Source of the DNA: Streptomyces colonosanans
GTDB taxonomy: Bacteria; Actinomycetota; Actinomycetes; Streptomycetales; Streptomycetaceae
Assembly: GCF_001866645.1 (NCBI RefSeq)
Contig: NZ_MLYP01000061.1
Span: forward strand, 1 to 41,936
Direction: 5' to 3'
DNA length: 41,936 bases
Shown here piece after piece: positions 23,733-31,853 of the stretch (positions are counted from its first letter, which is position 1; each line of letters starts with the position of its first letter). A program made the translations under genes and the position numbers. The notes beneath the pieces were generated by a model that saw nothing but the letters and a program-made list of their open reading frames with translations, had not been told where the DNA came from and did no database searches.

Positions 23733-24272
23733 TCAACTGGACGGCGTGACCGGGGACCGCATGCCGAGCCACTGCTCGGCGCCCCATGCCTCGAACCGCT
23801 CTACCTCGGTGAACCCCAGCTTTGCCGCGAGGCGCATCGAGCCGACGTTGGCGGTCTGGGTGGTGAGCACCACCGGCTCGCCGGGAACGACGCCGTCGAA
23901 CCAGCCGAGTGCCGCCGCGCACGCCTCGGCGGCGTACCCCAATCCCCACGCCCGCGGCAGGAACAGGTAGCCGAGATCGGCCTTCCCCACGGCAGCCGGG
24001 CGACGGTGCCCGGTTGCTCTCCGCAGCAGGATCTGGCCGATCATCGCCCCGTCGAGATCAACGACGAAACTCCCGGGCCACCGCTCGGGCACCTCAGGCG
24101 TCTCGCGCTCAAGCTCGTCACGCGGGCGGGGACCGCCGAGGTAGGTGTTCACCTCTGGCGAGGCGAGCAGATCGATGAACGCCGCTCGGTCCCGCGCCTC
24201 GGGCTCACGGAGCACGAGCCGCTCGGTCCTGATCGGCTCAGACGGCCAAGCCACGAGTCCCAGATCTTCCAT
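23733..24272 (-). CDS. GNAT-family N-acetyltransferase (RimJ/RimL type)
   Basis: 179 residues with the RimJ/RimL-type GNAT layout: the opening IRTERLVLREPEARDRAAFI, the central strand GSFVVDLDGAMIGQILLRRA, then GYLFLPRAWGLGYAAEACAA. The R/Q-x-x-G-x-G/A acetyl-CoA loop corresponds to RAWGLGYA. NVGSMRLAAKLGFTEVERFE is the C-terminal signature. Such enzymes acetylate ribosomal proteins, amino sugars or small amines; the substrate here is unknown. The start at 24272 has only a weak upstream purine stretch (GAAGATCTGGG region is inside the gene). It appears monocistronic. Confidence 0.9.
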   Translation of the reverse strand: MEDLGLVAWPSEPIRTERLVLREPEARDRAAFIDLLASPEVNTYLGGPRPRDELERETPEVPERWPGSFVVDLDGAMIGQILLRRATGHRRPAAVGKADLGYLFLPRAWGLGYAAEACAAALGWFDGVVPGEPVVLTTQTANVGSMRLAAKLGFTEVERFEAWGAEQWLGMRSPVTPSS

Positions 24273-24347
24273 CCGCGCACGCTAACAGATGGTCAAACCA
24301 ACCGAACGGGAAACGCTTGGCTTCCCCGCCCGCGGGGGCGGCCTCGC

Positions 24348-24434
24348 ACCCGGCCCGATGCGGTCCTGGCCGAGAGGGCGTATTCCTCACGCGCCATCCG
24401 CGAACACCTGCGCGAACGCCGCATCCGGGCGGTC
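24348..24434 (+). pseudogene. IS5-family transposase fragment
   Basis: 29 codons read TRPDAVLAERAYSSRAIREH and LRERRIRAV. They match the second catalytic-Asp region of IS5/IS427-type transposases (RPDxVLADKAYSSxxIRxxLRxRGI). The usual D-K is replaced by E-R, so the catalytic residue is also lost. No start, no flanking inverted repeats and no neighbouring transposase domains were seen. The rest of 24273-24636 shows no gene. Confidence 0.72.
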
Positions 24435-24636
24435 AGGGGGCGTCATACCGCGGCGGGCCGATCCGCGATGAAGCCGCCTTCCACGGGCCGCATCTCGACA
24501 CCGCCGCCCTCCTGGGTGGCGGGATTGGCTCGAGCGATCATCCTTGCCGATCACGTCGGTTCAGGCCCGGCTGCGGTCCTCGGCCTGTGAGTCCGCCCCG
24601 GAGGGGTGGTTGGGGTCCGGGGGAGACGAACACAGA

Positions 24637-24664
24637 CGGAAGGCGCCCCTATGGGCGCCTTCCG
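24637..24664. terminator. Strong hairpin, 12-bp perfect stem
   Basis: CGGAAGGCGCCC, loop CTAT, GGGCGCCTTCCG. It lies about 100 bp downstream of the minus-strand TerD-like gene and is its likely terminator. Confidence 0.8.
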
Positions 24665-24765
24665 GAACTACGTCGAGGGCGAGGAGAGCGACGGAGCTAA
24701 TGCTCAGAGAATTAGTCTGTAGAAGGAAGCTCCGTTCATGGCCTCGCTACGGCCAACCGTAGCAG

Positions 24766-26937
24766 TCAGTCCGGGATCAGGTCGCGCAAATTTTCCAGGG
24801 TGATGATCCGGGACTGCGGGTGCAGGCCGTCGGGGCGTTCCAGGCCGATGTAGGTGACGGGCTTGTCGGGGATCGTCTCGCCGTCCCACAGCGCCATGCC
24901 GGCAGCATGGTCGGCCATCAGGTCGGTGAGGTACCGCACGGTCAGCTGGTCGCGCTCGAGGATGCCGCGCAGCAGCCGTGCGACGGACACCTGGTTGTCC
25001 TCGACGCGGTTGGCCGTCGGGGCGCCTTTGAGGTACAGGTGCAGCCACTTGGCGCGCCACCGGCCATCGTCTCCGCGCAAGAACACCAGCGGCAGCGCGA
25101 CCTTGCCCGGACCGCGCAGCTCCGACTTCATACGCACGGTGCGCGGTTCGAACGGGCGGCCCCGCTGCTCGGTCTCGCGCAGCATGAACCCGAAGAACGA
25201 CTCCGCGACCTCCTCGAACCCCTCCCCGGAGAAGATGTTGACCTGCGGCACGATGAACGGCGGGCGCACGGCGCCCAAGCGCAAGTTGATGAACTCCGAG
25301 GCGCCGTCGGGCGCGTCCGTGATGTCACCGGAGTGCTCGCCCTCGACCTCGGTGAGCGACGTGTACGACAGCCAGAAGGCAGTCGTGCAGTCGGCGTTCA
25401 GCATCAGCGCCGACAGGTCGTAGTCGGTGCGGTGGCGGCTCTGCTTCCAGTACACGAAGAAGCGCAGCAGTTCGCCGTCGACCGGGGACACCGAGCCGCG
25501 CGGCAGCACACCCAGGCCGGACGAGGTCGCCTTGCCGCTGAGCGGGAGCGCGACGTCGAGGACGTCCGGATCGATCAGCAGATGGCCCGCAGCGGGCAGA
25601 CGGCGGCGTATCTCGGCGTCGAGCGCGGCGATGAGTCGCTTGACTTCGTCAGCCGGCACGGGCGGGCGGTTGTCGGGCGTGACCCAGGCGCGGCCGAGTC
25701 GGTTGATGAAGACGCGGCGTTCGCCGGTGTCTTCGACCCGGTTGTGGAAGTGCTCGCGGACCGACAGCACGACCCGTCCGGAGACTCGGGTCGCGACCTC
25801 TTCGACGGCGGCCACGACCGCCTCCCGCTCGCCGTCGGTGGACGCCGTGCGCAGCAGGCGGTCCAAGGCGCGCAGCAGTTTGCCGGGGGCCGACTTCAGC
25901 AGCTGTGCGGCGCCGATGACATCGCCTGTGCGGAGCAGTTCCTCGACCCGGCTGTCGAAGGATTACGCCCGCTTCTCGCCACGCGCGACCGCGAACACGT
26001 CGGCGGCGTAAGGCCATTGCGGGTACTCGTGCGGGTGGAGCCCCTCGCCGAGACGCTTCCAGGCTTCGCGGTGGGGATGGACATCGGCGAGCTTGGCCGG
26101 GGCCGCGGCGACGACGGTGTCGAGACCCGCGAGCAGGGCGCGGCGGAAGCGGCGGGACAGCGCCCTGAACCGCGTCGGCTCTCTCAGGGACACGTCACCG
26201 CCCGACAGCGCGCAGGCCAGGCGCAGCACATCGGTGACAGTGTCCAGCAGCGGCTGTGTACCGGCTTTCAAACGAGCGTGGTTGACGAACGCGCGGTTCT
26301 CCCGGATCGGGATCGCCTCCGGCTGAGGACCGTGCACGCAGTGTCCGGCGAGAGCCTTGAGGTCGTCGAGGTCGTCCTCGCTGGGCGGTGTGCTGCTGCC
26401 GGCCAGGGCAACGTAGAGGGCGGTGACCTCGCGGTCCAGGTTCTCGCCCAGGTGCAGCACCGTCAGGCGGTTGCCCGCCGCCGCGATCAGCTCGTCGTGG
26501 TGGGTGAGCATCTCGGCATACGTGTGGCGGTAGTTGCCGTACGACGGCAGCGTCAGCAGATCCACTACACCGGTACTGAGCTGGTCGAGCGTGCCGACGC
26601 GGGACGCGTCGTCGGTGAGGGCCTCGGAGATACACCGCATCCAGAAGTCGAACGTTTCGGGCACGTTCGCCGGGAAGTCGATGAAGTAGACGTTGTGCCG
26701 GACGTGGTCGCCGACCATCTCGCGGACTGTGGCCAACGTGCGCACGGCGGTGTCGACGACCGCGCCCTCGGACAGCTTGGACAGGTGCGACAGCAGGTCT
26801 GCCGAGAGTTTGAAGCCCACGGACATCAGCACGGCGTCGAACTGCCGTGCCGCGACGCCGCCTTCCCCGGCGGGACCCGCGGGTGAAGGGAGGCGGTGGG
26901 TGTGCCGGATGACCAGCGATTCGAAACTCTGACCCAT
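24766..26937 (-). pseudogene. Large TerD-like-domain gene split by an in-frame TAA
   Basis: From the ATG at 26937 (MGQSFESLVIRHTHRLPSP) one reading frame runs to a TAA at 25965-25963 after VFAVARGEKRA. The same frame then continues SFDSRVEELLRTGDVIGAAQ without another stop to 24766. Without the TAA the product would be about 723 residues. The part after the stop ends in a TerD-like region (VALPLSGKATSSGLGVLPRG, FFVYWKQSRHRTDYDLSALM, HSGDITDAPDGASEFINLRL). TerD proteins occur in tellurite and stress-response systems; this assignment is from motif resemblance only. A single base change in one codon explains the break, so the mutation is recent or is a sequencing error. A GTG/ATG restart could yield a shorter C-terminal protein. 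Confidence 0.72.
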
Positions 26938-27114
26938 GCCGGAATGATCCCAGGACCGGGCGCACCGGTGCATTCGAGTTTCGAGCAAGGACGCCGGGAC
27001 AGGACACTCCGCGGCAGTTCGTGAAGCGCCAGTCGGCGTAACGTGTGCCTGCCACCGGGTGGTTTACGGCGTTCCCTGCCGAGCATGAGCCGGTCCACCA
27101 GGTGAAATCGAATC

Positions 27115-27417
27115 ATGAACATTCGTCGTATCTCCGCCGCGCTGGGAGCGGTCACCGCCGCAGCCGTCCTCGGTATTGCGCTCCCCACCTCGACCCAAGC
27201 CGCCGAAGGCGTTCTGATCATCAACGACCAGGTACACGTCAACCCCCACGGCTGCTTCTCGCTCCACCACCAGGTCAGACCGGCGCGAGTCCTGAACGAG
27301 ACCACCCGGGAAGCGTTCGTCTTCGCCGGGTACGACTGCAGCGGCCCCATTGTTCGGGTGGTCCCCGAGTTCCGCGGCGCAGTCATCGAGTTCGGGCACT
27401 CCCTGTTCGTTGAGTGA
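27115..27417 (+). CDS. Small secreted protein of unknown function
   Basis: 100 residues from the ATG at 27115, with AGGTGA 9 nt upstream. A clear Sec signal peptide (MNIRRISAALGAVTAAAVLG, cleavage near TQAAEG, residue about 30) precedes a 70-residue mature protein. That has two cysteines (PHGCFSL and GYDCSGP), which could form one disulfide, and an ordered beta-rich pattern (VLIINDQVHVNPHG, VVPEFRGAVIEFGHSLFVE). I do not recognise the family. It is followed by hairpins at 27441 and 27578. Confidence 0.8.
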   Translation: MNIRRISAALGAVTAAAVLGIALPTSTQAAEGVLIINDQVHVNPHGCFSLHHQVRPARVLNETTREAFVFAGYDCSGPIVRVVPEFRGAVIEFGHSLFVE

Positions 27418-27440
27418 CTCCCGCACCACCGTCCGTCCAA

Positions 27441-27464
27441 GCCCCCGGGTTCCGGCCCGGGGGC
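27441..27464. terminator. Hairpin after the small secreted protein gene
   Basis: GCCCCCGGG, loop TTCCGG, CCCGGGGGC, 23 bp after the stop at 27417, followed by GCTGGTTTTCTC, a T-containing tail. A good intrinsic terminator for the plus-strand gene. Confidence 0.82.
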
Positions 27465-27577
27465 GCTGGTTTTCTCACGGACAACAGGCCAGGGGCAACG
27501 GCTCCCGGGCTGCCCTCATCGCCTGCCCTGATGGTGACCGGACTCTGGCGAGATGACAGGTACCCCGAACAGCCCGT

Positions 27578-27603
27578 GAGCCCGGACCGGTTGGTCCGGG
27601 CTC
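27578..27603. terminator. Hairpin, 11-bp perfect stem
   Basis: GAGCCCGGACC, loop GGTT, GGTCCGGGCTC. It lies between the plus-strand secreted protein gene and the 3' end of the minus-strand SGNH hydrolase at 27722; it could serve the hydrolase. Confidence 0.7.
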
Positions 27604-27721
27604 GCCGCGTTTCCGCGGGGGCGGACGTTCGTGCACGCGATGCTGTGCTCAACGCTCAACACGCATGAGGCCGCGCGCTGTTGATGCTCGTTGCAAGTCC
27701 CCGCCTTACGCACGGACTTCC

Positions 27722-28549
27722 TCAGCCCTCCTCGTCGTGAGGGCGTGGGACGGGACGGCTCGGCACGCCAGCGGGGACGAGTTGCGGGCGCTTGGCGGTG
27801 CGTCCATCACCGGAGGAACGGCCGCGAAGGCGCCGGGTGAGCCAGGGGCCGAGGAAGTCGGCGGCCCATCGGAGTTCGCCGGTGGCGGCGCGCCATCCGG
27901 TGGGTGTGGGTGTCGTCGGCGGCGGCAGAGGGTGGGTCCAGGTCTCGTCGGCGCCGGGCGGGTTGAGGGCGTGGGCGAGGGCAGCCGCGATGCGCTGGTG
28001 GCCGAGAGGGCTGGCGTGGAGGCGGTCGGGGCTCCACAGGCGGGGGTCAGTGACGACGGGGTGGTGGCTCGTTTCGGCGACGGTGACGCCGTGGCGGCGG
28101 GCGGCTTCACGAATGCGCTGGTTGAGGGCGGTGACGCGCGAGTTGAGGGGGCGGGCGAGCGGGGTGATGCGGGCCGGGTCGGGAAAGGTGAGCGTGGCGA
28201 CGTGGGCGCCCTGAGCGGTGAGGGCGGAGAACATCGCTTCCAGGTGGCCGGCTACGCGGTCGGCGTCGAAGCGGGGGCGGAGGAGGTCGTTGACGCCGAC
28301 GACCACGGTGGCCAAGTCGGGGCGCAGTGCCAGGGCGGGCGCGAGCTGTTCGGCGTGGATCTGCGCGGCGAGGCGACCTCGTACGGCGAGGTTGGCGTAG
28401 GCGAGGCCGGGGTTCTCGCGTGCGAGGTGTTCGGCGAGGCGGTCGGCGAAGCCGCGCAGGCCGGTGGTGTCGTCGCCGTCGCCCATACCCTCGGTCTGGC
28501 TGTCGCCCAGCGCGACGTAGCGGCTGTACGCGGCGTCAGTGGCGGGCAT
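27722..28549 (-). CDS. SGNH/GDSL-family hydrolase
   Basis: 275 residues from the ATG at 28549, behind AGGAGAGG. Block I is YVALGDSQTEGMGDG with the nucleophile Ser in GDSQ, block II is AVRG (Gly), block III is VVVGVNDLLRP (G-x-N-D), and block V is SPDRLHASPLGHQRI, supplying the catalytic Asp and His. It is an esterase or lipase of the cytosolic type: no signal peptide precedes MPATDAAYSRY. The C-terminal 75 residues (WTHPLPPPTTPTPTGWRAAT onward) form a proline/arginine-rich tail typical of Streptomyces members. The stop overlaps nothing. The physiological substrate is unknown. Confidence 0.9.
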   Translation of the reverse strand: MPATDAAYSRYVALGDSQTEGMGDGDDTTGLRGFADRLAEHLARENPGLAYANLAVRGRLAAQIHAEQLAPALALRPDLATVVVGVNDLLRPRFDADRVAGHLEAMFSALTAQGAHVATLTFPDPARITPLARPLNSRVTALNQRIREAARRHGVTVAETSHHPVVTDPRLWSPDRLHASPLGHQRIAAALAHALNPPGADETWTHPLPPPTTPTPTGWRAATGELRWAADFLGPWLTRRLRGRSSGDGRTAKRPQLVPAGVPSRPVPRPHDEEG

Positions 28550-28631
28550 GGGTCTGCCGCCTCTCCTGCAAGACCCTGATCGCGCGCCGGCACCAGTCGT
28601 GATTGCCCTGTTCGAAGGCCAGGCCGCGCAT
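28536..28631 (-). CDS. Possible 31-residue ORF overlapping the SGNH gene start
   Basis: A minus-strand frame from the ATG at 28631 reads MRGLAFEQGNHDWCRRAIRV and LQERRQTHARH, and stops inside the first codons of the SGNH hydrolase. Its composition is protein-like and it would be translationally coupled to the hydrolase, but the upstream RBS is weak and it overlaps a terminator-like hairpin (28635-28664). It may be the tail of a lost gene. Confidence 0.3.
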   Translation of the reverse strand: MRGLAFEQGNHDWCRRAIRVLQERRQTHARH

Positions 28632-28634
28632 GAC

Positions 28635-28664
28635 GGCGCCCCGGAGACGATGCTCCGGGGTGCC
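28635..28664. terminator. Hairpin downstream of the small secreted protein gene (minus)
   Basis: GGCGCCCCGGAG, loop ACGATG, CTCCGGGGTGCC; 12-bp stem with one G-T wobble. It lies 60 bp beyond the stop of the minus-strand gene at 28725. Confidence 0.65.
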
Positions 28665-28724
28665 GTCGCGTCCGGCCTCACGACTTATGTCGCCGTGGGA
28701 TCCTCTCCGGCCACAGCCTGCGTC

Positions 28725-29138
28725 CTACCAGCTGCCGCCCCAGACGGCCCGTGTTCCAGCAGGGCAGGTCAGCCGGAAGTTCCACTGCCCCGAGAAGGTC
28801 TCGGGGAACAGGTGGCGGCCGTTCGTGCAGTCCACATACACGTGGTACGACCTGGCCCTGCACGTCATGAAGAAGTTGCGGCCACCGCTCGTGCGTCCGT
28901 TCCAGCAATTCGCGGCTGCGAGCTCAGGCTTGGCGGAACTCGATGCGCGCTGGACCGGGGTGTTCGCAAAGAGCGACGACGACAGTCCCGCGGTGCTGGT
29001 CTTGCTCTGCCCATCAGTGCTGGTCGCTTGAGCTTCGGCGGTCTTCGGCGCCGGGTCGGCGCCGGCTGGCGCGGCGAGTCCGGCGAGCGTCGTGATCGCG
29101 ATCGCTGCGGCAGCCGCAGCGTTCCTCAGGAACGTCAT
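28725..29138 (-). CDS. Secreted cysteine-containing protein of unknown function
   Basis: 137 residues from the ATG at 29138, with GGAGGAG just upstream. A signal peptide (MTFLRNAAAAAAIAITTLAG, cleavage near PAGADPA) is followed by a low-complexity Thr/Ser linker. The compact C-terminal domain has four cysteines: AANCWNGRTSGG, FFMTCRARSYHVYVDCTNGR and FRLTCPAGTRAVWGGSW. Four cysteines suggest two disulfides. The domain resembles small secreted actinobacterial proteins but I do not recognise a named family. It is probably exported to the cell surface or medium. Confidence 0.8.
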   Translation of the reverse strand: MTFLRNAAAAAAIAITTLAGLAAPAGADPAPKTAEAQATSTDGQSKTSTAGLSSSLFANTPVQRASSSAKPELAAANCWNGRTSGGRNFFMTCRARSYHVYVDCTNGRHLFPETFSGQWNFRLTCPAGTRAVWGGSW

Positions 29139-29444
29139 GCTCTCCTCCGAGTGGGCTAGTTGAGCGGTGCACGGGACTTTGATGCTGGCCGTGCTGTTCC
29201 GACCGGCGGTGACACCGCTGGAACCGTGCATACGCCGCTTTTGACGCCTGCGCCCAGTACGGCCACTTCACCAATCGGGACATATCTACTGACGCTTCCT
29301 CAACGAGCCGGAACCGCCCACGTCACCCAACAGTCGCTGCGGTCCGCCTGACGCCCGCTGCAGCATCGCGACCTCTTCCATCTGTCTCGCAAGCACCATT
29401 CGCCGAAGGCGCTCAACGGCGCCTGTCCCCGGAGAGATACGCAA

Positions 29445-29476
29445 GGGTCCGTGCCGACTGCCCCCGGCGCGGACCC
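29445..29476. terminator. Hairpin with T-rich tail
   Basis: GGGTCCGTGCCG (29445-29456), 8-nt loop, CGGCGCGGACCC (29465-29476), followed by TTTGTGT. One wobble pair. It lies downstream of the IS5 remnant and may terminate either direction. The rest of 29139-29589 shows no supported gene. Confidence 0.7.
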
Positions 29477-29589
29477 TTTGTGTAGCCCGTCTGTATAGGG
29501 GCAATTCTTTGCGAGGTTGACATTGTCCCGCGGTCGGCCGCGACGTCCGCCCTCGGGGCAGACCGCCGCGCCGCATTCGGAGGGATCCT

Positions 29590-29806
29590 CCGCGCGGCGC
29601 AACTCGGTGAGCAGGACGGCGTGCAGACGTGGCCAGACTCCGGCCTCGGTCCAGCCCCGAAGCCGGCGCCAAGCCGTGACTCCGTAGCAGCCCACGGCTT
29701 TCGTCGGGATGTCGTGCCAGGCGACCCCGGTTCGCAGCACGTACATGACGTCAGCGCGGGCCGCTCGGCCGGGAACGTCCAGTCGCCCGGGGTAGCGGTG
29801 GCGCCG
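29590..29806 (-). pseudogene. N-terminal fragment of an IS5-family transposase (DUF4096 type)
   Basis: Minus-strand codons from 29806 read RRHRYPGRLDVPGRAARADV, MYVLRTGVAWHDIPTKAVGC, then YGVTAWRRLRGWTEAGVWPR and LHAVLLTELRRAE. This is the conserved N-terminal domain of IS5-type transposases; the DDE catalytic domain is missing. Just upstream (29807-29910) the expected opening (LWERVAPLLPP) appears in another frame, so the gene is frameshifted as well as truncated. No terminal inverted repeats were found. Confidence 0.78.
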
Positions 29807-29973
29807 CTCGGGGGGCGGGTGGCAGCAGCGGAGCCACCCGCTCCCACAGGCCGTCCGGCACAAGAACAGCACGCACCCGGACACCCTGCCCACCGTGACC
29901 GCCAACGGGAGATCCTCAACTCGACTTGGTCCCTGTGGGATTCCGGTGGTGAGTCGGCGGGGCGCGAATCGGA

Positions 29974-31131
29974 TCAGTTCAGCTGCGGTGGGACCCAGGC
30001 GTGGTGTCGAAGGATCATGCGTGTTGCGGCGCGGGAGGGTGTCAGCCGCATCGCCGTGTTGCGCAGGGCGACGGCCAGTGGGTGGGAGAGCTGCTGCCCC
30101 ATCCGCCCGGCCTGCCGGGCGGCCCGCGCGACCTCCTGGCTGCGCGGCCGGCGCTCGGCGTCGTAGCGAGCGAGCGCGGCTTCGACGGTGGGCTCGGAGG
30201 CGAGCGCGGCGGCCAAGGTGACCGCGTCCTCCAGCGCCTGGCAGGCGCCCTGTCCGAGATTGGGAGTCATCGCGTGTGCCGCGTCGCCGAGCAGCGCGAT
30301 CCGGCCGACCGTGAACGAGGGGAGCGGCGTGCGGATTTCGTTGACGTCGTGGTGCAGCACGGCGGCGGGCCGGGTCGCGTCGAACAGGGCGGGGATCGGG
30401 TCGTGCCAGTTGCGGAACCGTCGGCGCAGTTCGGCCAGTGGGTCGGCGAACCGCGTCCCGGCGGGCAGGTTGAGGACGGCGTGCCACTCGGCCCGCCCGT
30501 CGCAGAAGGCGATGTGCCCGAACTCGGCCCCCTGCCCCCAGGTCAGCTCGAAGTCGGTGCGCAGTTCGACCGCGTGCTCGGTGATGGCGCGCAGCACCGT
30601 CGAGCCGCTGTAGACCGGGCCGGGGTGGGCTGGGAAGAGAAGGCTGCGCACCTTGCTGCCGATGCCGTCGGCCGCCACCACCAGATCGGTGTCCAGGGTC
30701 GTGTCGCCGCAGCCGACTCGAACCGTCCCCGGGCCGATCTGCCGGACCGAGCCGGCCGCGGAGCCGATCAGCAGTGCCTCGGCGGGCAGGAACTCGCGAA
30801 GCAGCCGGTGCAAGGTGGAGCGAGGGATGCCCATGATCGGTGTGCCCACCGCCTTCTCCAGCACCGCGCCGTCCATCCGGGCCAGCCAACCACCCTCTGG
30901 CGTGCGGGTGCCGCCGCTGTACTGGCCTCGCGAGGCATCCCGTACAGCCTCGCCGACGCCGAGTTCGTCCAGCGCCCGCAGGCCGTTGGCGGCCAGTGAG
31001 ATGCCCGCCCCGGCGTCCTCGAGCATGGACGCGCGCTCGACGACCGTCACTTCCCATCCGATGCGGCGCAGGCCGATCGCGGCGGCCAGCCCGCCGATGC
31101 CCCCTCCGACCACCACTGCCGTGTTGCCCAT
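29974..31131 (-). CDS. FAD-dependent aromatic monooxygenase (PHBH fold)
   Basis: A 385-residue class A flavoprotein monooxygenase. The Rossmann GxGxxG is AVVVGGGIGGLAAAIGLRRI at the N-terminus, the DG motif is VVAADGIGSKVR near residue 155, and the GD motif is GRIALLGDAAHAMTPNLGQG near residue 280, then ACQALEDAV. These enzymes use NAD(P)H and oxygen to hydroxylate aromatic rings, as in salicylate or 3-hydroxybenzoate hydroxylases. The substrate here is not known. It is divergent from a TetR gene at 31204, with an operator at 31147-31164 in the 72-bp spacer, so expression is probably induced by its substrate. Confidence 0.92.
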   Translation of the reverse strand: MGNTAVVVGGGIGGLAAAIGLRRIGWEVTVVERASMLEDAGAGISLAANGLRALDELGVGEAVRDASRGQYSGGTRTPEGGWLARMDGAVLEKAVGTPIMGIPRSTLHRLLREFLPAEALLIGSAAGSVRQIGPGTVRVGCGDTTLDTDLVVAADGIGSKVRSLLFPAHPGPVYSGSTVLRAITEHAVELRTDFELTWGQGAEFGHIAFCDGRAEWHAVLNLPAGTRFADPLAELRRRFRNWHDPIPALFDATRPAAVLHHDVNEIRTPLPSFTVGRIALLGDAAHAMTPNLGQGACQALEDAVTLAAALASEPTVEAALARYDAERRPRSQEVARAARQAGRMGQQLSHPLAVALRNTAMRLTPSRAATRMILRHHAWVPPQLN

Positions 31132-31146
31132 GTCGAAGCTCCAATT

Positions 31147-31164
31147 CTTCTACACCTGTAGAAG
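31147..31164. promoter_or_regulatory. TetR operator between monooxygenase and regulator
   Basis: CTTCTACACCTGTAGAAG is a perfect 8-2-8 palindrome, 15 bp from the monooxygenase start. A TGTAGAA half-site recurs at 31190-31196, just before the TetR ATG at 31204. One dimer over the palindrome could block both promoters. Confidence 0.8.
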
Positions 31165-31203
31165 GCAACGCTATCTGAGGCTCCAGAGGTGTAGAAAGGG
31201 GCC

Positions 31204-31761
31204 ATGGCTTCGGATCGGCGCACCCTCCTCGCGGACGCGGCTCTCGACGTACTCGCCGACGAAGGGATCCGCGGCCTGACCCACCGGGCAGTCGACCGTC
31301 AAGCAGCCCTGCCGCCCGGCACCACGTCGGCGTACTTTCGCACCCGAGCCGCGCTGCTCATCGGACTCGTCACTCGCCTCGTCCAACTCGACCAGGTGGA
31401 ACTGCAAACGATGGCCGAGCATCTTCCGCCCATCCGCACCGCCGAGGAACTGGTCGACGGCATGGTGCTGCTCACCCGACAGCGACTCACCGGAGAGGGC
31501 CGCCGCCGCTCGCTCGCCCGTTACGCCTGTGCCGTCGAGAGCGTGCGCGACCCTGAGCTGCGCGAGATCCTCGTCCCCCGCGAGAACGCCGGCCGCGAGG
31601 CCGTCCGACTGTTCCTCGCCGGTCAGGGTGTAACGGATGTCGAGAATCGCACTCACACGCTGCTGACCTGCATCGACGGGCTGGTCTTCGACCGGCTGGT
31701 GAGCGGCGGCGAAGTGCCGCGCGAGGCCCTCGAAGGCATCGCCACCGCCGCCCTGCGTTAG
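31204..31761 (+). CDS. TetR family regulator of the monooxygenase
   Basis: 185 residues. The HTH is RRTLLADAALDVLADEGIRG, then LTHRAVDRQAALPPGTTSAY and FRTRAALL; the PPGTTSAYFRTR recognition helix is typical of the PaaX/TetR subgroup that acts on aromatic-degradation genes. A TetR_C-like ligand domain follows. The ATG at 31204 has GAAAGGGGCC upstream, adequate spacing. It is divergent from the FAD monooxygenase with the operator at 31147-31164 between, so it is the natural repressor of that gene. A terminator hairpin is at 31794-31816. Confidence 0.92.
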   Translation: MASDRRTLLADAALDVLADEGIRGLTHRAVDRQAALPPGTTSAYFRTRAALLIGLVTRLVQLDQVELQTMAEHLPPIRTAEELVDGMVLLTRQRLTGEGRRRSLARYACAVESVRDPELREILVPRENAGREAVRLFLAGQGVTDVENRTHTLLTCIDGLVFDRLVSGGEVPREALEGIATAALR

Positions 31762-31793
31762 GACCCGGCCGCCCACGGCTCCGGCCCGAGCAG

Positions 31794-31816
31794 CGTGCCC
31801 TCGACCAGAGGGCACG
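31794..31816. terminator. Terminator of the TetR gene
   Basis: CGTGCCCTC, loop GACCA, GAGGGCACG; perfect 9-bp stem, 33 bp after the stop at 31761. Confidence 0.75.
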
Positions 31817-31853
31817 CCTCCGCCCCGTTCAAACGCTCGGTATCCGCTTTCGC

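Noticed and set aside
24820..26886. Long plus-strand open frame opposite the split TerD-like gene
   Set aside because: Low-complexity translation with no motif, whereas the minus strand shows conserved-looking protein in one continuous frame.
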